Positions 1-10,673 of a stretch of 64,000 bases of DNA are shown here, one piece after another. The first letter of the stretch is position 1. Each line of letters opens with the position of its first letter. Both the position numbers and the translations under genes were made by a program. This DNA comes from Thelonectria olida (lineage: Eukaryota > Ascomycota > Sordariomycetes > Hypocreales > Nectriaceae): the NCBI GenBank assembly GCA_020736575.1, contig JAGPYM010000001.1:2170001-2234000 (forward strand), written 5' to 3'. The notes under the pieces were generated by a model. That model was not told where the DNA came from. It saw only the letters and a list, made by a program, of their open reading frames with translations, and searched no databases.

Positions 1-216
1 GCTTTGTGTCGCTGTGAAATGGTTTATTGTGCGTTTGATATCCCAGAGTCCTTTACTTTTGTTCACTACCAACTCCCTATCTGAGTGCCCTTTATCTACC
101 TTGCCATGCCCCCAACGTCGTCAAACAAAGACAAAAGCATGCTCACGAAAGGTATTTAAAGGGACCTTTGGCCCCCGATCACAAACAAAATCCTAAAGCC
201 GTAGGATATCCACGTG

Positions 217-1899
217 TCAACATCTCTCTTCCAACTTGACCCCCGCCACTGGTGTCTTGGGCTCTTCAGAGGGAGTCCTCGTCAACCCTCGCTGCAAGAG
301 AGGAAGAGAGCACATCTCTGCCAACAGCTTTGGATCGATGGTGTCATCTGGCACAGGTATACTCTCGTTCTCATTCTCATCCACCGGCGCCACACTACGC
401 TGAACACTCGGATAGAGCGTCTCTAGGACCTCGCGCTCTTGGTCAGCCGCGGCGTTGGCAGCCGAGCTCGACGCCTGGCCGCAATCGCCGCCGCTTCGGG
501 TGCTGTCGTTGGCGGAGACGAAGAAGAAGGGGTCGAGATTGGCAGTTAGCGCATCGTGAAGTGTTTGGTCGGGGGCCTGTTGCGGGCCGCCGGAGGTTTG
601 GTAGCTTACGACTTGTGACGCATTTGACGGTGGGTTGGGCGGGTGAGGGCAGGGAGCGTTGGCGGCGTTGGGGACAGGTCGAGGCTCGGCGAGAGAAGGC
701 TGGGTGGTTTGCTCGAGCGGCACGGGGACGAATTGGCGTGGGTCGAACAGCTGGGGGACTTGGCCGTATGGAGCCTTGACTTGAGGGATGGGGCTCTCCT
801 GGGGAGGTTCTTGCGATAGTTCGAGAGCGTCGGGCTGGGCGACAGCAGGCGAAAGGTTGTTCGGGTGGAGGAAGTCCTCGGGAGGTCGGTTGAGCAGGAG
901 TTGGCCATAGTCGGGAGCAGGCAGAAGGGGCATGTTCTGAGGAGTTTGGACAGCGGGTTGGTATGGGTATGGTGAAGCCATCATCTGGTTGGGCGGGTTC
1001 ATGGGGAAGAGGAGGTCGCTGCGAGGCTGGCTGTGAACTGCATGGTTGGGCTGCGGAGTATAAGGAGCGGCCGGCGAGTGGTTGTTTCCAAGGTTGAAAT
1101 GTCCAAGAGGGGAGCCATTGTAGTCCCAGAGGTGGTTCATCTGGTTGTGGTGGCTGTGGGGGAGTTGTTGGCCGCCCTGAGGCTGGAGGGGTGTTTGCGG
1201 AGCGAGGCCGGGCGCCGTGATGGAGGGGGAGAAGTTGTAGGGCATCTGCGCAGGATATTGCATCGGGAGAGGTGAGTTGCAGTAGCCTATCGGTGCTTGT
1301 AGCTGTGGCTGTTGCTGTGGCTGCTGCTGCCGCTGCTGTTGTTGAATCCCTAGGTCCGGGGGGGGTTGATTCGGCCAGTCCATCATGGCGACTGGGGGCA
1401 GGACGACGGGCGCGGCCTCGGGGATATGCGACTCGTCTTTTGGTGACTCTCGCTTGGATTGGGGATGCTCTTTCTTGCGCCTCTTGACTTCGCGCTCTGG
1501 AGAGGACTTGTCCGCGCTGGAAGAAGAAGTCCGTGTTAGAAGAGATACGGGGAGAGGGTGGTGGAAGGAGGTGGGCGATGACTTACAGTAAAGCCCGCCT
1601 CTTTGCTCTCATGGGTTCATTGATCAAGGGAGTGCTATAGTAGAAGAAAGGTGACATTAGACAAGGTCTTGGGGCTCGTGGTTCGTAGAGGTGCAGACTT
1701 ACCCGAAGCTGGGGTCTTTGCCATATTTGTTCTTGACGTAGCGAAGTTGGGTATCGGTCAACGTCTTTTTATACTTCTCGTAGTATTCCTTGATGATGGT
1801 GTTTTTGTCTGTCTTGCCCTTCTTAAGATCTGCGAATCTGGTGAGGAGGAACTCGACCTGGTCCCGGGTGTAAGTGGATTGGCCGACCATCTTGCCCAT
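217..1899 (-). CDS. Gln/Pro-rich protein with SANT/Myb-like N-terminus
   Basis: Three exons on the minus strand: 1899-1703, 1634-1587 and 1516-217. Introns have GTAAGT donors and TATAG/CCAG acceptors, and the joined frame gives 514 aa. Residues 1-65 are charged and predicted helical, with spaced aromatic residues (TYTRDQVEFLLTRF, then KTLTDTQLRYVKNKYGKDP) that recall a SANT/Myb-like or other three-helix DNA-binding domain. A basic KR-rich stretch follows (AKRRALL, EREVKRRKKEH), a likely nuclear signal. The rest is low-complexity, rich in Gln, Pro and Asn, including a Q-rich run near residue 145, as in fungal transcriptional regulators. I do not recognise a named orthologue; a nuclear regulator is an inference. 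The start is the first ATG of the conserved-looking frame, in a CAAATGG context. The last exon ends 216 bases from the window edge. Confidence 0.72.
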
Positions 1900-3013
1900 T
1901 TGCCGAGTTGGGCGTTCGAGCAGGATGTCAGCAAAGGTGGAGGGATGGGGAGGGGTCGTAGATCTCCGTTGTTGAAGTGCGTGTGTGTATGTGTGTGTCT
2001 CTTATTGGGAATCGTGCCAAAGGCAAGGGCAAACCGACGATGCTGGATGCATGCGATCGCAAGAACTCGACAAGCGGTGAAGACTCAAAAAAGAAGAAAA
2101 GGAAGAAACTAAAACTCTCAAAAGACTTCTCAAAAAAGAAGAAAGAAAAAAGGAAGTCAGCCAGTTAGTATACCAAAGCATGGAAACTTGTCGTTTGACC
2201 AAAAGTTGGGCTCACGTTGGGACCAGCGTGGTTGGTGTTGACGGCCCCCCGAGTCACTCCCTCGAGCCTTTGTGTGAAGGTGGGTGAAAGGGAAGAAAGG
2301 AGGCAGCGAAGAGGTGCGAACGAGGTGAAATAGTTGCTGGCCGACAGCGATGCGCTGCACTTGGGTTGCGGGTGAATGGCTGATGTGCTGCTGTGATGAG
2401 GAGAAGAGATGGATGTGGAAGAGGGAGGGTTGAGCTGGTGAACAGCAGAAGTGCGCAGGCAGCTTAAATAATCAGGACCATAAGGCTGCTCAGCACCGAG
2501 AACACTGCCTTTGTGAATCATGGATGGGCGAGAGTGTCGCGAAGTGTGCGAAAGGCGAAGCTCAATAGATGGGGGAGATGAGGTGAATAACCATTGCGAG
2601 GGGCGGACAATGCGAGTTGAATGGCGATGCAGAATCATGAATAGCCGCAAATGAACTGAGAAGAGGGACCTTGATAGATAGCACCACTAAGGGGAGAGGA
2701 AATAAAACAACAAATCAATCAAGGCCACGGGGGTTGAGCAAGCCAATGCGAGGTGACTCGCTTTGCTGTCGTCCATACTGTCGAGCCTATCTTGTGACCA
2801 GAGTGACTCCGCGTCCACGCCTGTTGCAGATGAATCTTGATCGCGTCTAAGCTAAATCTTGCTTCTATTCCAAACTGTCTACTGTTTCTAAATTGTCTAA
2901 AAGAAATCTCTAAAATCGTCTTGGGGTCTAATGTCGCCTTGTCTCGTGATCCATGTCTCATCTATCATCCATCCCGTTATCATTCTCATTCTCACCGCAT
3001 CATCAAGCGTCTT
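1900..3013. other. intergenic spacer
   Basis: No gene is supported. It holds the upstream region of the Gln/Pro-rich gene, with purine-rich A/G runs around 2085-2155, and the 3' flank of the methyltransferase gene. Short open frames here lack splice partners or recognisable composition. Confidence 0.6.
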
Positions 3014-4150
3014 TTACGTCGCATCTTCACTGGCAACCAGCCGTGGCGATCCTCCTCGAGAAAACACCCCCAGCCAGCACTTAACCTGCCCCGCCTCGTC
3101 GTCGTCGACCCAATCGTCCTGACCCGCGAGTTCATCCTCCTCCTCGCAGAAGAGCGGCGTGTCGAGATCCAACATGGCCTGCTTGAAGGCCTCGAGGAGA
3201 CGCACCGTAGTGGCATCCCGCCGGGGCACCATGACGACAGCACGGGACTCGGAGCCCAGGGCGAGATGCTCGCATATGGCTGAAGCGAGAAGCGCCGGGT
3301 GATCATCGTCGTACATTGGGTCTGCTGCCAGAACAATCTGTGAAGGTAAAGAGTCAGCGCCACCTTTCAGAAAAGCGATTTCATTGGAGGAAATGCCATG
3401 GCGTACCTTGAACTGATATGGCTCTCCAAACAGGTCTTGGTCGATTTCGTCTTCACTTCCACCCCACGTCAACGGTCCGACGCTCAATGAACCACCGCGG
3501 GCCTCAACCAGGCTCGCATTCTTGGCAACATTCTCCCTCAGGTTCGGCACGATGTTGGGCAAGTCGCTCAGCGCTACGGGGACCTTCCAGAAGGCGGCAG
3601 CAGCGAGTCCCAGGAGGCCTGTTCCAGAGCCAAGCTCCAACACATCAGGACGCGGCTGGCCCAGGGTTTCGTCGAAAAGTCGGAAGAGGCATGTCTCTGC
3701 GAGTTTCGGGAGATGTTCGGAGAGGACGTACGAAGATCCCCACGTCTTAAAGCCGAGCGAGTCTCCCGTCAGGGCGGGCTCCTTGATGATGAGCTCGAAG
3801 GGTTCCGCAGTGGCCGTCTCGCTTTCAAAGGGCCACCTGCGAAGAATCTCGCCCATAGCAGTACGACCGCATCTCTCGGATGTTCGCTTGCTGGCCAAGG
3901 TCCACAGATTTTCCTTTTCGTCGTCGTCCTCGATCCAAGCCAGGGGGCTCTTGATGATATTGGCCAGATAGCGAGTCACCCCGGCCTTGCGCTGGCTGGC
4001 GAGGGATTCTTGTTCAACGAGGATGTCCTCGCGGCGACCCTTGTGGCCCCAGATGGGAGCGCTCAGCTCGAGGCTCTCCAGAATCTCGACCAGCTGGGCA
4101 TAACTGGGCCGCTCCCACATCTGGGGGAAGTCTTCGACGGCGAGGGGCAT
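3014..4150 (-). CDS. class-I SAM-dependent lysine methyltransferase-like protein (METTL21/Rrg1-type)
   Basis: Two exons, 4150-3407 and 3337-3014, encode 355 aa. The glycine-rich SAM-binding motif I reads VLELGSGTGLLGLAAA (about residue 200), followed by the acidic LSDLPNI strand and, after the intron, a DPMYDDDHP motif resembling the DxxY signature of the family-16 protein lysine methyltransferases. The roughly 170-residue N-terminal extension is typical of the fungal branch often annotated as glucose-inducible methyltransferase Rrg1; that assignment is tentative and the substrate is unknown. The 69-nt intron (3406-3338; GTACGC donor, CTGAC branch point, TTCACAG acceptor) is a multiple of three with no stop, so an unspliced reading would add 23 residues just before DPMY. 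Removing it restores the family-like order of strands. Likely cytosolic or nuclear. Confidence 0.82.
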   Translation of the reverse strand: MPLAVEDFPQMWERPSYAQLVEILESLELSAPIWGHKGRREDILVEQESLASQRKAGVTRYLANIIKSPLAWIEDDDEKENLWTLASKRTSERCGRTAMGEILRRWPFESETATAEPFELIIKEPALTGDSLGFKTWGSSYVLSEHLPKLAETCLFRLFDETLGQPRPDVLELGSGTGLLGLAAAAFWKVPVALSDLPNIVPNLRENVAKNASLVEARGGSLSVGPLTWGGSEDEIDQDLFGEPYQFKVRHGISSNEIAFLKGGADSLPSQIVLAADPMYDDDHPALLASAICEHLALGSESRAVVMVPRRDATTVRLLEAFKQAMLDLDTPLFCEEEDELAGQDDWVDDDEAGQVKCWLGVFSRGGSPRLVASEDAT

Positions 4151-6612
4151 TGTGGCGTTCTTAGCAGACCCGCCGGCAGGGGAGTGAGAGGGTTGGAAAG
4201 GATGGTCCAGAGGGAGTCACGATTGGAGTTGAACAAAAGGAAAAAGACGTTATCGTCAAGTGTGCTCTCGCGAGAGAATCCTTCAAGCACTCATCTTGAG
4301 CAAAGACGATAGGGAATGGTTGTGGAATATGAACAAGGAAACGGACTTCGATATGAGTTAGCTCAACCCCTGCTGTATCGAGCAGGGTGGATTGAGAGAG
4401 ACGGTGGAAATCCGGGGGAGTTAAGGAGACGCTTCATCGGTCAAGGAGAAAATACAGCCTCATATTTGCCTGTGGCTCCTGACTAGCACAGTCCAAATTT
4501 TTTCATGGTACGTAGCTCCGTGGACCCCGAATGCCCACCTTCCCCGAGTTCCACCAACACCCGAAGTGACTAATGCACGTACTGGAAACAAATGCGATGC
4601 TAAAAAAAACAATGCGTGTGTTAGTACCGAGTACAAGGTCAACAAAATGAAGTTTCCGTTATGATAACGGAACGCCGTTTTTTGTTTTTAGAAGGAGGGA
4701 GTGACGTAGCAAACATTTTCAAGGCCGTTCGTCCCCAGTGAGCAGGTCAAGGGTTCGTTCCTTGCAAACAAGCCACAGTGAGGCTTGAGCGCAAACGTTG
4801 GTTACAGCCACAGGCGCAGGCACAGAGTTCCCACGTGGCGGGTAAGGGACCACAAAAGTCCGGCGCGCCGGGGAAGCGAAGAACCAAGGCACAGGCAGGT
4901 GCAGCGAAAATGAGAGGCAAAGAGTGTGTGTCCCCCACTCTGCTCCCGATTGGCCGCCTTATGCTGCCGCTCAGTGTTTTGTTTGTTGAGATGATCATGC
5001 CATATGACAGCCTTTTCAAGAGGTCATGGTCATGGTGGTCATGGACTGATAACCAAGTTAGCGCAGGAATCGTTTTTCTCTTCGTTTCAAACGTCAAGTG
5101 AGCAGTGGCTTTGGGTGCGTGACCTCCATCCTTCAAGAAAGAGCATATGGCTAGCTCCACTTCGGTAGCTTTCAGCTCCATTCCGCCCGCCCAAAGTCGC
5201 GTCTCACAGCCGTTCAGCTTGAAACGGGCGGCTTTGCTGATCTCTGTGCTGATCAATTTGCTGATCCTAAGATAGGTGTCATCGCGTCGAGCACTCTCCT
5301 TGCGGAATGGCTAGGTTGTCTATGACTTGAAATGGCCATGCGCAGAATATTGAACCCAATACATAGTCACTCTGCTCAACCCCGCCTCTCCTTCCGGTAA
5401 CACAGCTTCGTGACCGGCAAAAGGCATCGGCTTCCGTTAAGCCATGTCGGCTCCCGTTTCCCGTCTTCATTGGGAGGTGGGGGAACTGTGGCGCGTATCA
5501 CATCCCACGCCTTCAAGTTCGCGCCGAGGGAGCGGGAAGACCATCCAATCATTTGCTTGGAGAAACTGTATGTCCGGTGTGAAGACCGATTGTTCTATGT
5601 CAAACTATTGGCGCATTCGTGATTCGATGCAGCCTCAGAGTTCCCTGGCCATGAATGGCTATTGAGACTGTCAATTGTAAGCAGCTTCCTGTGATCCACT
5701 TCCCGACCACCATGCCAGTTGAGAGCGGCAAACACCGAATCGCGACAGTCGCATGGGCGTGCCGGAGCTCGTCCCACCTGGCAATCATATCACTCCTGAA
5801 GCAAGCAATCTTGAGGAGCGGTGAGTTGAGCATTATTCTCTCGCTCAACAATCCCACCTCGGTAAATCATGACAAAACAGGAAAAATGTAAACAAACCCA
5901 CAAAAACGAACCAAACCACTTTTTCCCCACGGAAGCTTCTTCCCCCACGCTGGGCTTTCCTCGAAGCAGAAATAGATACCGACAAATATTGCAGAACCAC
6001 GAGAAATTCCTATCTCACAAAGCAAAGTCGGAAGAGCTCGGCAACCTTGCCGTGCCATGGTTGGTAGCACGCTTGTCCCTTGAAAAATAAAAATAAAAAA
6101 CCGCCATGTTACTACCCTGCACCCAAATTTTCAGAGGCCGAGCTCGGTGTCAGATCATGCCGGCCCCGCGTGTGGGTCCCGGACCTGACATCTGCAACCA
6201 ACCTCCCCCGTCCATCAAACACCATGCTCCATCGCTCATCACATGCGTCTCAGCTCAGAATCGCCGCATCTCAAGGCGAGGTCTCCAAATGCCTCTGTAT
6301 GCTTCACCTAGTCCATCCGAGCACCCACGTTTCGTTTCAATCATTGTCTGTATTCCACTGGTTTTCCTGCCTAATAATTCTGGCCGTTTGGCCGGTACGA
6401 AGTAGCCGTACTGTGGTATCAAAAGTAACAATTCAAACCCATGCGCTCTCAGTCATTCCACTGGAGCTTTTAATCCTGAACGCAAAGCAAAATTCCGCTT
6501 CTCCTGATGTCAATGCCGACTCATAGCAAAAGAAACAAAAGGGTCATGATGCGCCGTACGCCTTCCCATTCCCCAAATATCATTTTCCCCACCTTCATTA
6601 TACCATCATTCT
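4151..6612. other. intergenic spacer, about 2.5 kb
   Basis: No convincing gene on either strand. The part from 4151 to about 4500 is the promoter side of the methyltransferase gene. Open frames of 60-170 aa overlap on both strands with no splice signals that join them. A sequence near 4745 resembles a tRNA T-loop, but no tRNA A-box or cloverleaf accompanies it. Confidence 0.55.
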
Positions 6613-8818
6613 TCAGGCCTTCTCAGGGGGACACTCGCGGTAAATCTCCTTCTTCATTTCCGCCAACCGGTTCCTCATTTTCTGAAGGCTGCCAAGCTCC
6701 TTCTCTTCTGGCTTATCCAGTGAGAGAATTCTGAAATGCAAAGCCTCATACTTCTCATAGGCCGACTTGAACCTCTCTGCCTTACGCACCAGCTCATCTG
6801 AGACATTAGACACGGCCTGCCGCTTGACTGCGGGCCTGCCTTCTGGCTCAATCTTGCGCTTCTTCGCAACCTGTAGGACCGGGCGCGTATCATTCTCAAG
6901 ATCCGACGCGTTGGTAGGAGGGGAAGAAGCGAGGGGCGAAGACTTCGTGGGCGATGTGTTCTTGCTCTTTAGCGATGACGATGTCGTGCCTGTGCCGCGC
7001 GAGTTTTGGCTGGCGTCCGAGGGGCGGTGCTTGGGTTTCGGGGCTGGCAACGGCGGCTGCTTAGGCTTGATGCGTTTTGCGAGAGGCGTGGCGGAGCTGG
7101 AGCTCGAATCATCGTCGTCACGGGGTCGCTTCGTCGGTTGTACCTTCTTGACAGGCGCCTTGCTTACAGGTCGAGGCTTGGTTGGCAAGGCGTCCTTGAT
7201 CTTCTTCGGGACAGCAGGTCTTGGTTTGACAACAACCGAGGCCTCGTCGTCCGAAGAGTCTGAGTTCTCAATAATCTCCTTGGAAAGAATCCTTCCATCC
7301 TTAGATTTGCTGACAACGCCCTTTGGTTTGGTTGGCGACGCCTTCGGAGTTGGTTTGGGGACCGCCTTCGGAGTTGCAGCTGCCGCCTTGGACTTGCCAC
7401 CGAGAAGTCGCTTGACCTGAGCCTCTTGTCCACTGAGCTTCTTCTTGGCCGGCAAAGGGTTGGAAGAGGTACGCGACATTGCCTCTCCTCCAGCTCTTGG
7501 TCGGTCCACATCGGGAGAGGAAGCACTGTCTCGAGATGTCGGGCTGCCATCCGCCTTCTGGACCTTGATCTTCGGTGCTGGCTGAGCGGGGCCCTTGGCC
7601 AAGTTGGCTTGGAGTCGGCTCAGACACTTGCCCTTCCCTCGCTCTTCTTTAGGGAGCAACTTCTGCCACTCGGGCTCCCCTGATGACAGTCTCTGCTTGT
7701 CATATTGTCGGATCGCGTTGTCGATTGCCTTCTGTCGTAGTTCCTGGGTATCATAGTCATAATTCCAAACATCAAGCTCCTTCCAATAGGTCTTCTTCAT
7801 TGACCACTTCTTTGTCTCTGTGAGGTTGTCGGCAACCTTCTCCAGTGTAGGCCGTAGATCCTCCTCTCTTCCAGTCCATTTCTTGTTGAGGTATTCGAGA
7901 GACCGATCCTGGACGGCGAGCTCGTGCACAAAAACGACTCTCGCCTCTTTGGCGCGTTCAATTTGCTGCTGCGAGGCAGAGAGGGCGGGTGTTGAGGTGG
8001 GTGAACCCTGCGAAAACTGGCTGGGGGATGCGGGTATCGATCGAGGAGTAGAGGAGGCATAATTTGGGAGCAGCTTGCTCTTGGCTTTCGAGGCACCTTT
8101 CTTTGTCGTTGGTAGCTTGTCGACCACGCGAGCCCTGCGCCGAATGTTAGGACAATACCAAATCAAGAGAAACGTGAAACTCACTTCCCACGGCCCGCCG
8201 CAAGAGCCGCCATTTCATTCTGAAGAGCCTCGCGATCGGAGTCAAGCGCAGAGGGAGTACTGCTCTTGCTCGCTTTCGCGCCCTTGGTCTTGGATTCCAC
8301 ATCCTGGGTTGTCTTGCTGGCGGAAGGCTTGGCAGGAGCAGATGCCTTGGGTTTCTCGAAGAGGGAACCGGTGTGTGGGAGCTTCTCGGCTCGCTTGATC
8401 GTTTCGAATGGTTGTGTGAGATAGATGTCGGAAGGGTATGTGTCGTCAGTGGGAGCGATAACGTGAGAGTTTGAGCCGTAGAGGAAGGTCTGGAGGAAGG
8501 CACAAGCATTAGCAATCGCAGGGGTTTGGAGGGCCTGGGGACGGCGAGGTATCATGACACAAATAGTCGGGGGTCGGAATGCAAACCGCGGACCCTTGGG
8601 GAAGCTCTACATAGGATAGTGGGAGTGTGCAAATGTGTTGAACCTACTGGATTGTCTCCGAGAGACAGTTCGATGCTATCACCATTCCTGACGCACTGGA
8701 TCATGTCCTCTATGACATTGTCGCTGAGCGTCAGGGTGAAGGCTTGGGTTGGTAGGTGAGAGCCCTTGCCAGAGCCCTCAAGCTCCCACCCGCTGTCGGG
8801 AACTTTGAGCGAGTTCAT
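6613..8818 (-). CDS. probable RNA polymerase II elongation factor ELL
   Basis: Exons 8818-8648, 8606-8185 and 8134-6613 give 704 aa. The N-terminus (TLTLSDNVIEDMIQ...SIELSLGDNP) looks like the start of the ELL N-terminal domain. A conserved block around residues 310-370 (LDVWNYDYDTQELRQKAIDN) and a long Ser/Lys/Pro-rich linker follow. The last 60 residues (FKSAYEKYEALHFRILSLDK) resemble the occludin/ELL C-terminal domain. ELL stimulates elongation by RNA polymerase II in the nucleus. The second intron (8184-8135, GTGAGT, CTAAC branch, GCAG) is solid. The first (8647-8607) is only 41 nt and less certain, although its removal keeps the frame open. A GTG-initiated extension to 8833 is possible, but the first ATG is at 8818. 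Confidence is higher for the gene than for the ELL name. Confidence 0.7.
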
Positions 8819-10646
8819 GCTTGCGGTTGTCACAAGCTTGTATCAGTCGTGGAGTGGAAATAACGCGAGTAGGAGGAGTGTCGATCAGTTCAAAACAAGT
8901 CGGTAATGGGTCGGCCGAGAGTCGTTTTGAAGGCAGGAATCTGAGATTGAGAGAATTGTGGAGTGGGAAAAAGAGGTGAATCGAGTTTCGGCGGAGGAGA
9001 AGTTGTTTTGTCGTGGTCGAGGAGTGGTCGTTTGTCACATCGTCATGCAAGGTGAGAGGAGAGTCAACCGCTTCGTAGGTTCGTGGTTGGCCGGGGGGAT
9101 GAGTAGCCAGTCAAAAGGGTGGAAGCTAAATACAAACGCAGGGCCCTTCCAGTAAAGGAGGACAAAGAACGAACAAGAGCCTAGAATAGAGCGCAGTTTC
9201 TCTAAAGACAATGAGGCACAACTGCTTCGATTGCAAACACCTTTGAGAGAGGCAACTCTCTTGGGAGACAAGAGTAGGAGGAGAGGGAAAGTTGGAGGAG
9301 CGGAGACAATAGGATGGATGGGGGAACGGGAGCGGCAGCGGCGAGAAGAGAGAGGAGGGTGTGCGCAAGGAAAGAACGGAGCAGGAGTGAGCACAACTGG
9401 GTGGAAATGGGCGTGCGAATAGACTGCACGGCCAAACAAGGGGGGTGTGGCCCGAAAGCCCCAAAATGATCCAGCACAACACAGCACAGCGCCCTGCACA
9501 GTATGGTTCGGGTACAGCACAGCGTACCCCAGAGAGCAGCGAGCTTCAGCACATTCGTGGAGGGGAGACACGCTTCTGGGGCGGCCAGGCCAGGAAGGGC
9601 TCGAGGAGCAGTGCGCTACGCATGGTCGCCCTGGGCGCAGGTACCTCGACGGGTACTTCTGGCCGCAGCACACGACCAGGGCTCTTCTCCAGCGCCTACA
9701 GCGCGTCAATAGCCTTGTCTCGGGGCCCCCGTAGGGTACGAGCACCGCCCACAGCACCGCCCTCGAAGGGCTCCAGGATCTCTACCGGCCTTGTACCTGT
9801 CAAGGTATCTCCAACTGCGCTAGCGTCACCGGGGCCGTGGCGCTCTGTTGCGCGCGTGGTGCGTGGTTGTCCTGCGTGTGTGTCGGAGTGCGGAAGGATT
9901 TAGTCTCTGCCATATCCCCTTCAAGTACACAAAAAGGGCTTCGAGAGGGGTTACAGTGGGATTTAGGGGGCCTTCCAGCTGGAGCAGTACAGAGCAACTA
10001 CCTCTGTCTCGTCCGGTGGATACCTCCTGGGTACGCCTGGAGGAAAGACCCACGACGACGAAGCTCGTGGTGCACATGCGATGGAGGCCTTGTGCTAGCT
10101 CGTTGAATAGCACCGCGAAAGGGTTCCTCCCGTCCCGTTGGCCGGCCTCGTTTCTTGGTCATTCGCACCGCTTGGGCTGTTGCGCTGTTTTGTTCGGGTT
10201 CCATGGCTGTTCGTTGAAAGAAGTTCGACAAAGCAAACCTTGGAGTAAAAGAAGCATGGATGAAAGGGCTGAAAGGGTTGTTCAAGATTTGCCTGTTCTC
10301 AAACCTTCACCCTGGGCCCAGTTCGAAATTACCCCTTGTTCCTGTCACGGCCCTCATCCGCCGCAATTGGCTGCCAGTCGACCGTCCAGGGGACCGAAAC
10401 GATATGACGGGCTGGATCCAGCAGACAGGTTGAGCGACCATTTTTAGCGAGAGAACAACGACGGCGGGTTCCAGCCTCCATTGCCCTTCACTCAAAGCTT
10501 CCCTTTATTCGTGCCTGTTAATTATTGTCAATGGCCCATCGAGCATGGTCTTGGGGTCCATTGAGGAAGGGTCGCAGAACTGGCAGATTGACAGGCAAGG
10601 GCTCCGAGATGGATTTGCTCAACGGATGTGCCAACCGGAAAAAATC

Positions 10647-10673
10647 CTCTGGCTCTGGCTCTGGCTCTGGCTC
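10647..10673. repeat. hexanucleotide microsatellite (CTCTGG)4
   Basis: Four and a half perfect copies of CTCTGG inside the gene-poor region. No coding role is apparent. Confidence 0.9.

Noticed and set aside
2165..2650. 161-aa minus-strand ORF upstream of the Gln/Pro-rich gene.
   Set aside because: Ser/His-rich random-looking translation, overlapped by another frame; more likely leader or promoter.
4735..4770. T-loop-like GGTTCGTTCC suggesting a tRNA.
   Set aside because: No matching A-box, acceptor stem or cloverleaf on either strand.
8135..8184. N-terminal MSFTFLL extension of the ELL-like exon 3 frame.
   Set aside because: This is read-through of a canonical intron (GTGAGT, CTAAC, GCAG); splicing joins the upstream exon in frame.
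9035..9757. 240-aa Cys/Pro/Ser-rich minus-strand ORF upstream of the ELL-like gene.
   Set aside because: Low-complexity leader-type sequence; no conserved pattern.
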